64,000 nucleotides of DNA from positions 1,240,001 through 1,304,000 of the forward strand of contig NC_019943.1 in assembly GCF_000327485.1 (NCBI RefSeq). The letters run 5' to 3'. A program made the position numbers and the translations under genes. Source of the stretch: Methanoregula formicica SMSP. GTDB taxonomy: Archaea > Halobacteriota > Methanomicrobia > Methanomicrobiales > Methanospirillaceae. This document shows, piece by piece, positions 53,563-61,495 of this stretch (its first letter is position 1; every line of letters begins with the position of its first letter). Below the pieces are notes generated by a model, which was given only the letters and a program-made list of their open reading frames with translations, was not told the DNA's origin and did no database searches.

Positions 53563-54103
53563 GATACTTTTCCATCATTTTTTCCTCTCGTGTTTTTTCT
53601 TTGTCCGGGTATGTATCGCTTGAAATAATCTTGTTGGTCTCTTTGTCATAGACCTCGAACCGAATCGTGTCCCCGGGACGGAATGTCCCCTGGGAGTAAT
53701 CGATAAAAATCGTTGCTTCCGGGACCCAGGAAGAATCATCGGTCCCCATCCCCCCGATTCTCTGGATTCCCAACGGTTTGTTATCGATGTAATACTGGAA
53801 ATTGATATAGGGTATTTTACAGGGAAGACGCTCGCCGTTCCGGTAGGTAATGGCAGAGAGTTTCCGGTTGTCATATGCTATGGTTCCGGAGTTTTTCACA
53901 ATCAGTTTGTTCTCATATTTCCAGCTCCCGGTGTTAGTATATTTCATCGTCACGATCTCAAAAATTACCGGTATCTCCTCGGCAGAATACGCCGGAAGTT
54001 TCGGTATCATGAGCAAAACAAGTGCGGCAAGGATAACCGTTAGTGCAATGAGGAAAATGCACCCGTGGATTGCAGATGATGCATGTTCTCGCTCGGGCAT
54101 CAC
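53543..54103 (-). CDS. Archaeal type IV pilin-like secreted protein
   Basis: 186 residues. A short charged start is followed by a hydrophobic helix (HGCIFLIALTVILAALVLLMI, residues 13-33) resembling the class III pilin N-terminal domain of archaeal flagellin/pilin-like proteins, then a beta-rich external part (KLIVKNSGTIAY and others). It would be cut and assembled or anchored at the surface. It overlaps rubredoxin's stop by 20 bases, convergently. Function unknown. Confidence 0.68.
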   Translation of the reverse strand: MMPEREHASSAIHGCIFLIALTVILAALVLLMIPKLPAYSAEEIPVIFEIVTMKYTNTGSWKYENKLIVKNSGTIAYDNRKLSAITYRNGERLPCKIPYINFQYYIDNKPLGIQRIGGMGTDDSSWVPEATIFIDYSQGTFRPGDTIRFEVYDKETNKIISSDTYPDKEKTREEKMMEKYLSRLGA

Positions 54104-54439
54104 ATTGTATTATTAAAATAATTATTAATATTTTTTATGAATTAATTCCAATAAAATTTTTACAATAGACTCTCACACTCTCTTCACCATTCTGGGGATC
54201 GGTGCAGCAACAGGTTCTCTTCCTACCTTAGAGATATCCGTGCTCCACAAGTCAATTATCATGAGTCCTGGTATTTTACGAAATCAACCACAAACCTGAG
54301 TGAATACGTACACGATTACCCGGTATCAGAATCGATCTCCGGAAAAAAATCAACCACCCCCTTCCCGCCTGCTCACCATTTTTCAGGCAGGATCCGGTTG
54401 ATCGCTACACCGCTTCACGCCGGTAAATGAACAATTTTG
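54104..54439. other. AT-rich gene-free stretch upstream of the pilin-like gene
   Basis: Bases 54110-54175 are very AT-rich (TTATTAAAATAATTATTAA) and include the likely promoter of the minus-strand gene ending at 53543. I see no other reading frame of merit before the palindrome at 54440. Confidence 0.4.
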
Positions 54440-54455
54440 TCGGATAATTATCCGA
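54440..54455. promoter_or_regulatory. 16-base palindrome, operator candidate
   Basis: TCGGATAATTATCCGA is a perfect palindrome. It lies 133 bases before a TATA box (54573-54583) and about 200 bases before the TPR gene start, in otherwise unmarked DNA. Confidence 0.4.
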
Positions 54456-54572
54456 TAATCGCTTCATCAACTGACACCTCACGATCGCGATGGAAAAAAT
54501 ATCAGCAGGGTCTCCCCCAAAAAAATTCGGGAAAAGACTTTGGTGATCGGGATCCCGGCCCATGACCTGCTG

Positions 54573-54583
54573 ATAATAAATAT
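54573..54583 (+). promoter_or_regulatory. TATA-like box of the TPR gene
   Basis: ATAATAAATAT, predicted transcript start near 54604; this puts GTG 54587 outside the mRNA and favours ATG 54644. Confidence 0.45.
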
Positions 54584-54643
54584 CCCGTGAACCAATTTCT
54601 GGTAAAAGCCCCCGTGTTGTTTCCCGGAATTCCCGTGCCGCTC

Positions 54644-55600
54644 ATGTCACCCCAAAATCCTCATTCCAATTCGAAAGAAGACTGCCGGAAGTATTACTCC
54701 AAAGGCCTTGCGCTTGGGCGCAGCGGGCAGCATAAAGAGGCGCTGGAGGCGTTCACTCGTGCTCTTGAAGCCGATCCATCGTTTGCTCCCGCATGGGTGG
54801 GTCGTGGTTTTGCCCTGGGCAAACAGGGACGCTACGAAGAAGAGATCGAATGCTGCGAGAAGGCGATCGCGCTGGATCCCCATAATGTCGATGCATGGAA
54901 CAACCGTGGATTCGCCTGCGGGATGCTGGCACGGTTTGAGGAGAAAATACACTGCTGCGAACAAACGCTTGCACTCGATCCGGAAAATGCAACGGCATGG
55001 AACAACAAGGGTGTTGCATTGGGCATGCTTGGCCGGCATGAGGGAGAGGTTAGTTGTTGTGATCGCGCACTTGCCGTGCGGCCCCGGTACCTGTCCGCAT
55101 GGGTGAACAAGGGATTTGCGCTCGGAAAGCTGAAGCGCTACGAAGAGGAGATTGCATGTTATGATCGCGCCCTGAAGATCTATCCGTTCTTTCTCTCAGC
55201 TCTCGTCAACAAGGGGGTGGCGCACATCCACCTGAAAGAATACCGGGATGCGATTGAGACCCTTGACCGTGCTCTTTCGATTGATCCGGCACACGCAAAA
55301 GCACTGTACCGGAAAGGGCTCACACTCTCGCTCATGGGTCGGCATTCTGAAGCGATACCGGTTCTGGAAAAAGCGCTCGAGATCGATCCTGCCATTGCCG
55401 ATGCCTGGGTTGTCTTGAGCAACTCCTGTTTTCTCACCGGCCGGCTCGAAGAATCGGCCCGCGCCTTTGATATGGCGTATTACATTGATGTAAAGGATGT
55501 CCGTACGGGTCTGGTTAAAGGAATGTCGCTCCTGAAAAACGGGAAGGTCGACGATGCTCTTCACGCTTTCTCTGAAGTTCTGGGCATTCTCCTGCGATAG
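54644..55600 (+). CDS. Tetratricopeptide-repeat protein
   Basis: 318 residues from ATG 54644. Eight or more 34-residue TPR units fill residues 14-310; typical lines are AWNNKGVALGMLGRHEGEV and ALYRKGLTLSLMGRHSEAI. A repeating CCE/CYD pattern is seen at the turn of the first units (ECCEKAI, HCCEQTL, SCCDRAL). No signal or catalytic domain. It most likely holds other proteins together. Own promoter; the next gene starts 41 bases later. Confidence 0.88.
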   Translation: MSPQNPHSNSKEDCRKYYSKGLALGRSGQHKEALEAFTRALEADPSFAPAWVGRGFALGKQGRYEEEIECCEKAIALDPHNVDAWNNRGFACGMLARFEEKIHCCEQTLALDPENATAWNNKGVALGMLGRHEGEVSCCDRALAVRPRYLSAWVNKGFALGKLKRYEEEIACYDRALKIYPFFLSALVNKGVAHIHLKEYRDAIETLDRALSIDPAHAKALYRKGLTLSLMGRHSEAIPVLEKALEIDPAIADAWVVLSNSCFLTGRLEESARAFDMAYYIDVKDVRTGLVKGMSLLKNGKVDDALHAFSEVLGILLR

Positions 55601-55641
55601 GATACTCCGCATTTTTATGCCCGCTCCACGAACCGGAATAC

Positions 55642-56970
55642 ATGGATGTTGAGGAGTATGCCCGCAGGGGTCTTGCCGAAGGCAGGAACGAGAGCGCCCT
55701 CAAAGAAAGCCTTGCCGATCATATTGTCCGGATAAAAGGGTGCAGCCCCTCGTATGCATCTGCCTTTGCGCATGCAGTCATAGAGGAAGCAAAAAATTCC
55801 GGGGGGCTCAAGGGCGATTTCTTCGAGTTCGAACCGGCAGGTGTCTGCATGGGTGAGTTTGGCGTGGGTTCCCGGGGCAAAGGGGACTTTTTTGCGCACC
55901 GCCAGATCGCCCGCATCATCGGCAAGACATCAGCCTCGGTAGGAGTTGACGAGATGGATGATGCCGGTGTTGTGAAGGCCGGCGGCCAGTACATTGTCTG
56001 TACCGTTGATGGAATGCACTCACGGCTCTCCGATTTCCCCTTCCTTGCAGGATTTCATGTTACCCGGGCAACGCTCCGGGATGCCTATGTGATGGGTGCA
56101 AAGCCCGTCATGCTCTTTTCCGATATCCATGTTGCCGATGATGGCGACGTGGCCAAGATCTTTGACTATACGGCAGGGATTACAACGGTCGGGGAAGCGA
56201 TGGATGTTCCGCTTGTTTCCGGATCCACCCTGCGGATCGGTGGCGATATGGTGCTCGGCACCCGGCTCACCGGCTGTGTCGGCGCGGTGGGAGTTGCAGA
56301 GCACCTCACAGCGAGGAAGTCCACCCGGCCAGGGGATGTTCTCCTTATGACAGAGGGCGCTGGCGGTGGCACAATCGCGACTGCTGCGATCTACTCCGGG
56401 TTCCCCGAGGTTGTCGAGCAGACCATAAACCTGAATTTCCTCTTTGCGTGCGAGACGCTGATGAAGAATCCTGTCTTCTCCCGCATTCACGCGATGACCG
56501 ATGTTACCAATGGAGGACTTCGCGGGGATGCATTCGAGATGGCCGAGACTGCCGGCTGCCGGATTATCATTGACGAGACCGGGATTGGAAGCCTTGTCCA
56601 GCCCCAGGTAAAAGAGATGCTCGAAGCACTCCAGATAGATTATCTCGGCGTTTCGCTGGACTCCCTGCTGGTGGTTGCCCCGGAGGATGCGGCAGCGGAA
56701 ATTATCCGGGCAGTCGGATCCGCGGGAGTAACCATGAAACAGATAGGTCATGTCGAGGCCGGGAAATCTGAAGCTGTGCTCCGCAGAGATGGCAGGGACC
56801 ATGATTTCTCGCCACGGTTCCGCGAGTCCGCATACACACCGGTAAAAAAGGTCGCGGACACGGAAGTTCGTGATTTCGAAGAGATGAAAAATGAGGTTGT
56901 CCGGGCATCGGAAGCGGCGATCCGGAAGAAGGAACGCGTGCTTGCAAAACTGAAAGGAACGGCTCTGTAG
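55642..56970 (+). CDS. AIR synthase-related protein (PurM/HypE-like)
   Basis: 442 residues. Residues about 50-160 hold the ATP-binding half with DEMDDAGVVK and CTVDGMHSR, and residues 230-310 the second half with MTDVTNGGLRGDAFEMAE. The fold matches PurM, HypE and the methanogenesis marker 2-like group. The extra C-terminal helix (residues 395-442, EVVRASEAAIRKKERVLAKL) is unusual for PurM. The substrate is not known. The last ten bases also belong to the dispersed repeat copy B. Confidence 0.8.
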   Translation: MDVEEYARRGLAEGRNESALKESLADHIVRIKGCSPSYASAFAHAVIEEAKNSGGLKGDFFEFEPAGVCMGEFGVGSRGKGDFFAHRQIARIIGKTSASVGVDEMDDAGVVKAGGQYIVCTVDGMHSRLSDFPFLAGFHVTRATLRDAYVMGAKPVMLFSDIHVADDGDVAKIFDYTAGITTVGEAMDVPLVSGSTLRIGGDMVLGTRLTGCVGAVGVAEHLTARKSTRPGDVLLMTEGAGGGTIATAAIYSGFPEVVEQTINLNFLFACETLMKNPVFSRIHAMTDVTNGGLRGDAFEMAETAGCRIIIDETGIGSLVQPQVKEMLEALQIDYLGVSLDSLLVVAPEDAAAEIIRAVGSAGVTMKQIGHVEAGKSEAVLRRDGRDHDFSPRFRESAYTPVKKVADTEVRDFEEMKNEVVRASEAAIRKKERVLAKLKGTAL

Positions 56971-57044
56971 AAAATTTGTATGGGATAGCGTTAGATAGGG
57001 ATGGAGCCACGGGCGCTCGGGGTCTTCCGACCCTCCGCCCCGTG
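56961..57044 (+). repeat. Dispersed structured repeat, copy B
   Basis: Aligns with 3692-3773 of the other strand across its whole length. It begins at GGCTCTG inside the last codons of the AIR-synthase-related gene and runs past it. The GGGTC/GACCC core can pair. A 21-base hairpin module follows 74 bases later instead of directly, so this copy has extra sequence between. Confidence 0.6.
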
Positions 57045-57090
57045 GAACAAAGCAGTACACGGCTTTCAATAAAATTGAAGCCTGGGGGTC

Positions 57091-57108
57091 AAGGGGGCTT
57101 GCCCCCTT
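57091..57108 (+). repeat. GC-rich hairpin
   Basis: AAGGGGGC TT GCCCCCTT is a perfect 8-base stem with a two-base loop. It is the first of four hairpins in about 100 bases (the next at 57119, 57149, 57172). Confidence 0.6.
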
Positions 57109-57118
57109 GGGCTGCCTC

Positions 57119-57139
57119 GAAGAACCTTTTGGGTTCTTC
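57119..57139 (+). repeat. Hairpin module copy 2
   Basis: GAAGAACC and GGTTCTTC form an 8-base stem with a 5-base loop. It is a member of the four-copy 21-base module. Confidence 0.55.
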
Positions 57140-57148
57140 TCCTTCCTC

Positions 57149-57188
57149 ATGGTCCTGATGGACCATTCGGACTCCCCCTCTGGGGGAG
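57149..57188 (+). repeat. Two further hairpins
   Basis: ATGGTCC/GGACCAT (57149-57166) and CTCCCCC/GGGGGAG (57172-57188), each a 7-base stem. With those at 57091 and 57119, four stems lie in a row. Confidence 0.5.
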
Positions 57189-57487
57189 AGAGGGGGTCAC
57201 ACTCGTAATTCCACTGAGTGCGTTGTGAGAAGGAGATCTCCAGAGCCAAAGGAACAAGATAAATCCAAACAGCGAAACTGCGACAGGAATTTTCTCTGAA
57301 ACGATTCTCACTCATCTATCGTTCAGTAGAAAAGATCCTTCCAGATAATTGCCATCCTTGCGCCTCTGACTGGTTTAAAAACCAGGAGGATGAGATGAAC
57401 GCGGATGCGTTTTTCGAACGTCGGCTTCTGTCTCTTTTCTCATGGTCGAGGTTCTGATGAACTTCTCCAAGTTCGAATCCCTGAGTC

Positions 57488-57508
57488 GAAGAACGTTTCA
57501 GGGTCTTC
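57488..57508 (+). repeat. Hairpin module copy 3
   Basis: GAAGAACGTTTCAGGGTCTTC, close to copy 4 with two base differences. Confidence 0.55.
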
Positions 57509-57540
57509 ACGCATCTCAACCCTTCGGGATTCGATGACTT

Positions 57541-57561
57541 GAAGAACGTTTCAGATTCTTC
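57541..57561 (+). repeat. Hairpin module copy 4
   Basis: GAAGAACGTTTCAGATTCTTC. Compared with the copy at 3671-3691 (minus), it differs at three bases. Confidence 0.6.
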
Positions 57562-57984
57562 TCGTGTCTTGGTCTGAAGATCCTCAACAGAACGTAATTT
57601 TCAAAACATTCCATCAGAAAAAACCAGAGACGCCCGAGACAGATTCCCGGGTTCCAGGTATTAGTGGCAGAAATCCCCCGGCCCCCGGATCCGGCGATCC
57701 GGCCACCAGAACCCCCTTCTAGAGCCCGATCGCAGGTGACTTTCGCGATCTGTTAGGGTTCTATTAGCGCAATTTGGGCCTGCTATCGTAAAACCACCAA
57801 AATCGGAGGCGAAAATGAGCGTTTCCGCAAGTTTATGTCAGGTTATCCGGTCGAATAAGTCAACTTCGCGACACCCATAAAAAAACGGTCAAAACAAAGG
57901 GGTTCAAAATGGCCCCTGATCACAAAAATAAGCCTAATTTAAAAAAGGACTTTCAATGGTTGTGGGACGGATTTCTCCAGAGCC
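57562..57984. other. Gene-poor remainder of the 57 kb gap
   Basis: No full gene is supported. GATCGC/GCGATC is a small inverted repeat at 57728-57750. A tiny 21-residue frame at 57815-57880 has GGAGGCGAAA before ATG but no homology. A TTTAAAAAA stretch (57940s) would be a T-run on the minus strand, ending the methyltransferase transcript. Confidence 0.4.
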
Positions 57985-58716
57985 TCATCTGCGTTTTTTT
58001 GCAGAGACGAATATGTTGAAGGCCAGCTGGGGTACGCGTTTCTCGACGAATGGTTCGAGTTTCGAAGCCAGGGAGAAGAGCGGATCGATCATGTCGATAT
58101 GGGCAAAGGAGCACCATTTCACGGAAATGTCATCGAAACCCGCTTCGGAAAAAAGACGTGTCATCTCTTCTTCGTTGTAGTATCGTTCGCCAAAATTTTT
58201 CATCACCACGTGCTGGAATTTTACTTTCTCGCTGAAATGATAGAGCGCCGGTATCCCCCTGGTGATGAGTTTTTTACCCAGCGTGCAGACTGCGATACTT
58301 CCCCCGGGCCGGAGTACACGATAGGCCTCAGCAAGCATGGTCTCGGGTGATTTCACATAACTGAAGACGAGAAGGCTTGAGATGGCATCAAATGACTGGT
58401 CCTGGAACGGGAGGGCCTCGCCGTTTCCGGCAACGAATGTACAACCGGGACACCGCTCGCGCGCTTTACTGAGCATCTTCCCGCTGATGTCGAGACCTGT
58501 CGCTGTTCCCCCGTTCCGCAGGTATTTTTCCACAAAGAGTGCAGTGCCGCAGCCGATATCGAGCAGGTCTCCATTTTGTGGCAGGGCTTTGATAAGGTGA
58601 TCGCTTAAGTGGTTATGATACGGCCGGCCCCGGGTAAGGTGATCGTAATGGTCGTCATACGTGCCTGCAACGGAATCATAGTGCTCCTGGATCTTCTGCT
58701 GCTTTACCCGGGTCAT
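57985..58716 (-). CDS. Class I SAM-dependent methyltransferase
   Basis: 243 residues, methyltransferase-11 type. DLLDIGCGTALFVEKYL (about residues 48-64) is motif I, TGLDISGKML is the SAM ribose region, and FDAISSLLVFSYV and AYRVLRPGGSI follow. Similar to UbiE/COQ5-like enzymes, but the substrate is unclear. Overlaps the RFC-like gene by four bases, so it is the last gene of the CoA/RFC run. Confidence 0.86.
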   Translation of the reverse strand: MTRVKQQKIQEHYDSVAGTYDDHYDHLTRGRPYHNHLSDHLIKALPQNGDLLDIGCGTALFVEKYLRNGGTATGLDISGKMLSKARERCPGCTFVAGNGEALPFQDQSFDAISSLLVFSYVKSPETMLAEAYRVLRPGGSIAVCTLGKKLITRGIPALYHFSEKVKFQHVVMKNFGERYYNEEEMTRLFSEAGFDDISVKWCSFAHIDMIDPLFSLASKLEPFVEKRVPQLAFNIFVSAKKRR

Positions 58717-59708
58717 AGGAGGATCTCCCGCATCCGGGTGGTGAGCGCACCGACCTGGATGAATTCATTGTTGGAGTTCCGCATCCGGAACTCAGCATCG
58801 GCAAGGGTGACAGCTAATCGCGGGTCATTGTACTCGCGTTTTATGACCGTACGGATCTCGGAAAGGACTTCGCTTCCCGAGAGGCCGTAATCAATCAACA
58901 GGGATTCGAGCCGTCTCATTGCACCCCTGGTATCACCTTCTTTGAGTGTCGTTACCGCAGAACCCGCTATTGTCGCAGTCTCCGATTGCGCAACTTCAAG
59001 GATCTTCTGGCATTTCCCGGTTGCCAGTGCGACCTGGAGCAGCAGGACAGCCTTGCGCAAATCGCCTCCGGAAGCCTGGACGATGAGGTCCAGATCATCC
59101 TCAGAGCAGGGTGAGATCTGCGAAGACTCCGTTCCCATAATCCGTTTCAGGTACGGGAGCATGCTATCCTGATCGATCGGGGAAAAAAAGAGCGGAAGGC
59201 AGCGGGAGGCAATAGCAGGGATGATTGCGCTCGCATTGGTTGTGGTAAAGATAAACCGGCAGGTACTGCTGGTCTGCTCCATGATCCGGCGGAGCGCCTG
59301 CTGGGCATCGCGGGTCAGGGTATGGGCATCCTCAAAGACAAGGATCTTAAACTCTGCATCGAGAGGCCTGAGAGATGCATACCACTTGATGATGTACTTG
59401 AAATTGGCAATCAGCGAGAGGTTCTTCTGGTAAATATGGGCATACCGCTCATCCTGTTCGAGCAGTGCTTTTCCCTGGTGGAAGATATCGGAAGTCTGGA
59501 AGATGGTGGTATTCTGCTCCCAGTTCTCGCCATACAGTGCCCTGGCAAAACATTCGACCGCAGCACTCTTCCCGGTGCCGTGCGGCCCGGTGAGAATTAA
59601 GTGTGGGGAGGTCTTCGTGGTGGCAAACGAGACAAGGTGGTGGATAACGGCATCCTGTCCCACGATCTCCGCAAATGCTGACGGCCGGTATTTCTCAATC
59701 CAGAGCAT
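58713..59708 (-). CDS. Replication factor C small-subunit-like AAA ATPase
   Basis: 331 residues. IEKYRPSAFAEIVGQ (residues 4-18), Walker A GPHGTGKS (41-48), a Walker B-type VFEDAH (Glu126, Asp127; the usual order is Asp-Glu), the SRC motif ASRCLPL near 167 and a C-terminal collar domain (about 230-331). It is a clamp-loader relative; the Walker B change and short length compared with normal RfcS suggest a second, specialised subunit. Start overlaps the pantothenate gene by 14 bases. Confidence 0.84.
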   Translation of the reverse strand: MLWIEKYRPSAFAEIVGQDAVIHHLVSFATTKTSPHLILTGPHGTGKSAAVECFARALYGENWEQNTTIFQTSDIFHQGKALLEQDERYAHIYQKNLSLIANFKYIIKWYASLRPLDAEFKILVFEDAHTLTRDAQQALRRIMEQTSSTCRFIFTTTNASAIIPAIASRCLPLFFSPIDQDSMLPYLKRIMGTESSQISPCSEDDLDLIVQASGGDLRKAVLLLQVALATGKCQKILEVAQSETATIAGSAVTTLKEGDTRGAMRRLESLLIDYGLSGSEVLSEIRTVIKREYNDPRLAVTLADAEFRMRNSNNEFIQVGALTTRMREILL

Positions 59709-60426
59709 GGGATAACCTCGCAGTTATCTCACGTATTGCTTCCGACAAAAGATAATGGTTGTCAAGCGTTGAAAGAAGACGGCTTTTCTCTTCAGCGGAA
59801 AGATCCCGGCAGGCCCGGGCGATGGCAGGAAGGGCCCGGGTCACCTCATCAACAACCGTCAGCGTTGCCTTCCGTGCTGTCCGGGAGAGCGGGTTGAGGT
59901 CGATTGCGATCACCTTCTTTCCCATACCCACCAGTGCTTCGCAGCGGTCCCCGTCCTCGAGCGGGATAAGGACGACATCTGCTGTATACATGCCCTCCCT
60001 CCGGCACCACGCACGGTCATGGGAGAGGGGGAGGAGTTGTTCGGCAGGTCCAAAGAAGACCTCTGCACCTGCATCGCGGAGGATCTTCTCGATCTGTGCC
60101 ACCCGCGCCTCGGTACGGTGGAAGAGGTTGACCTCGACAATTGCACCGCAGGCCTTCTGCAGTTCTGCGATTTCCTGTGCTGCCAGAGCCGCTGTGTTCC
60201 CGTTCACCGAGATGACCGGGCGCGTGGCTGCAAGCAGCATTGCCGCTGCGGTTTGTTCTGCAAGCAGGGCGCTCTCGGTTGTCCGCTCGCCAATCAGGTA
60301 GTCAAAGGCCTCCCCGCGTCCATGGGCAGTGAGTCCTTCCATGGCAACAACGCCCTCCTTTGCACACCGGGCAAGGCGCTCCCGGGTAACAAGCGACCGG
60401 TAGCGGGGGTGGTCGGGTGGGATCAT
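59695..60426 (-). CDS. 4-phosphopantoate--beta-alanine ligase (phosphopantothenate synthetase)
   Basis: 243 residues from ATG 60424-60426 (IPPDHPRYRSL start; the open frame goes up to 60471). ISVNGNTAAL, VEVNLFHRTEARV and IPLEDGDRCEAL are features of the archaeal DUF137 family, which joins 4-phosphopantoate and beta-alanine with ATP. It overlaps pantoate kinase by four bases. Replaces the bacterial PanC/PanK route to CoA. Confidence 0.88.
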   Translation of the reverse strand: MIPPDHPRYRSLVTRERLARCAKEGVVAMEGLTAHGRGEAFDYLIGERTTESALLAEQTAAAMLLAATRPVISVNGNTAALAAQEIAELQKACGAIVEVNLFHRTEARVAQIEKILRDAGAEVFFGPAEQLLPLSHDRAWCRREGMYTADVVLIPLEDGDRCEALVGMGKKVIAIDLNPLSRTARKATLTVVDEVTRALPAIARACRDLSAEEKSRLLSTLDNHYLLSEAIREITARLSHALD

Positions 60427-61289
60427 GCTGATTCTCCGATAATGCGTGCCCCTGAATGGGCAACGCGGCATTCGAAGACTTCTCCGAACTGTTCGAGAAT
60501 GCAGCGTGCACCCGGGCCGTACGCAAACACACCATTCCCGAGCATGGTCATGCTTGCCGGGATGTTCCGGGTACTGCAGAGATGGATCACCTGCCGGACT
60601 TCCGGTGTTGCAAGGCCGCTTTGTACGGCAAACTGCTGCGAGAGAGAAAAAAGGTCTCTGCCAAACCGGGGCGTTCTCTTCGGGAATGCAGCGGCCACAC
60701 GCTCCATCTGCCGGGGTGAACCAAGGACCGATGGCGTATGGATCGGTCCGAAGCTGATCGCAAAAAGCGGGCCGGTAAGATCGTACCTCCGGTGGATTCG
60801 CGCATCGATCCCCGGGCCGTCACGGACAACCCAGCCCCCGCCCTGGCATGCAGCAACATCGCCAAGCCCGGTGCGGAACCGGACCTCTGCCTCATGGGCG
60901 TTCAGGGCAATATCGTGTTCCGAAAGGTTAAGACAAAAGAGCCGGTTCAGCGCTGTCAGGGTTGAGAGCAGGGCTGCGGCCGAGAGGCCGAAACCGGCCC
61001 CGATAGGGAGGCTGCATTCCGTGACAACCGATGCAGTGACACCCAGCCGGTCCATGATAAACTGGAGTATGGGCGAGCCTGCGATCTGCTCACGGGTCTT
61101 TCCCTGTGCATCCCGGCGGATGATGCGGATCTCCGTACGTGGGGATCGTGTCACCCTTGCCGTGACTCCGCTGTCGATAACGATCCCCGCCCCGGTGCTG
61201 CCCGTGGCAGCAGGAGTCGCGCCATTGATACGCCTGAAATAGCCGGAGATATGACCCGGGCAGAATGCAGTAACCGCGGATGGATTCAT
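60423..61289 (-). CDS. Pantoate kinase (GHMP family)
   Basis: 288 residues from ATG 61287-61289 (the frame extends to 61376). CPGHISGYF, TGAGIVIDSG and ECSLPIGAGFGLSAAALLSTL (GHMP phosphate-binding loop) show the family. It phosphorylates pantoate for the ligase next to it. The C-terminal part (MTMLGNGVFAYGPG) is normal for archaeal pantoate kinase. A 206-base gap separates it from coaBC. Confidence 0.88.
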   Translation of the reverse strand: MNPSAVTAFCPGHISGYFRRINGATPAATGSTGAGIVIDSGVTARVTRSPRTEIRIIRRDAQGKTREQIAGSPILQFIMDRLGVTASVVTECSLPIGAGFGLSAAALLSTLTALNRLFCLNLSEHDIALNAHEAEVRFRTGLGDVAACQGGGWVVRDGPGIDARIHRRYDLTGPLFAISFGPIHTPSVLGSPRQMERVAAAFPKRTPRFGRDLFSLSQQFAVQSGLATPEVRQVIHLCSTRNIPASMTMLGNGVFAYGPGARCILEQFGEVFECRVAHSGARIIGESA

Positions 61290-61495
61290 GGCTGGGCCTT
61301 TTGTACTACGTGTTTGCGTTGCGGGGCTAAAAGGGATTGCGGGGATGCGGGAGACGTTGCCGGGAATGATACGCATGCAACGTGCGGGAACGGACCTGTT
61401 CCTGGAAAATTATGAATACGACCAAAGCCGGTGCAATGGCAGTTGTGAGAAATCTGTCAGAGAATGACCGGGAAGATGGACGAATCACGGGGTAG

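Noticed and set aside
60019-61242. 407-residue plus-strand frame
   Set aside because: Antisense to pantoate kinase and phosphopantothenate synthetase, with Arg- and Pro-rich shadow composition and no motif.
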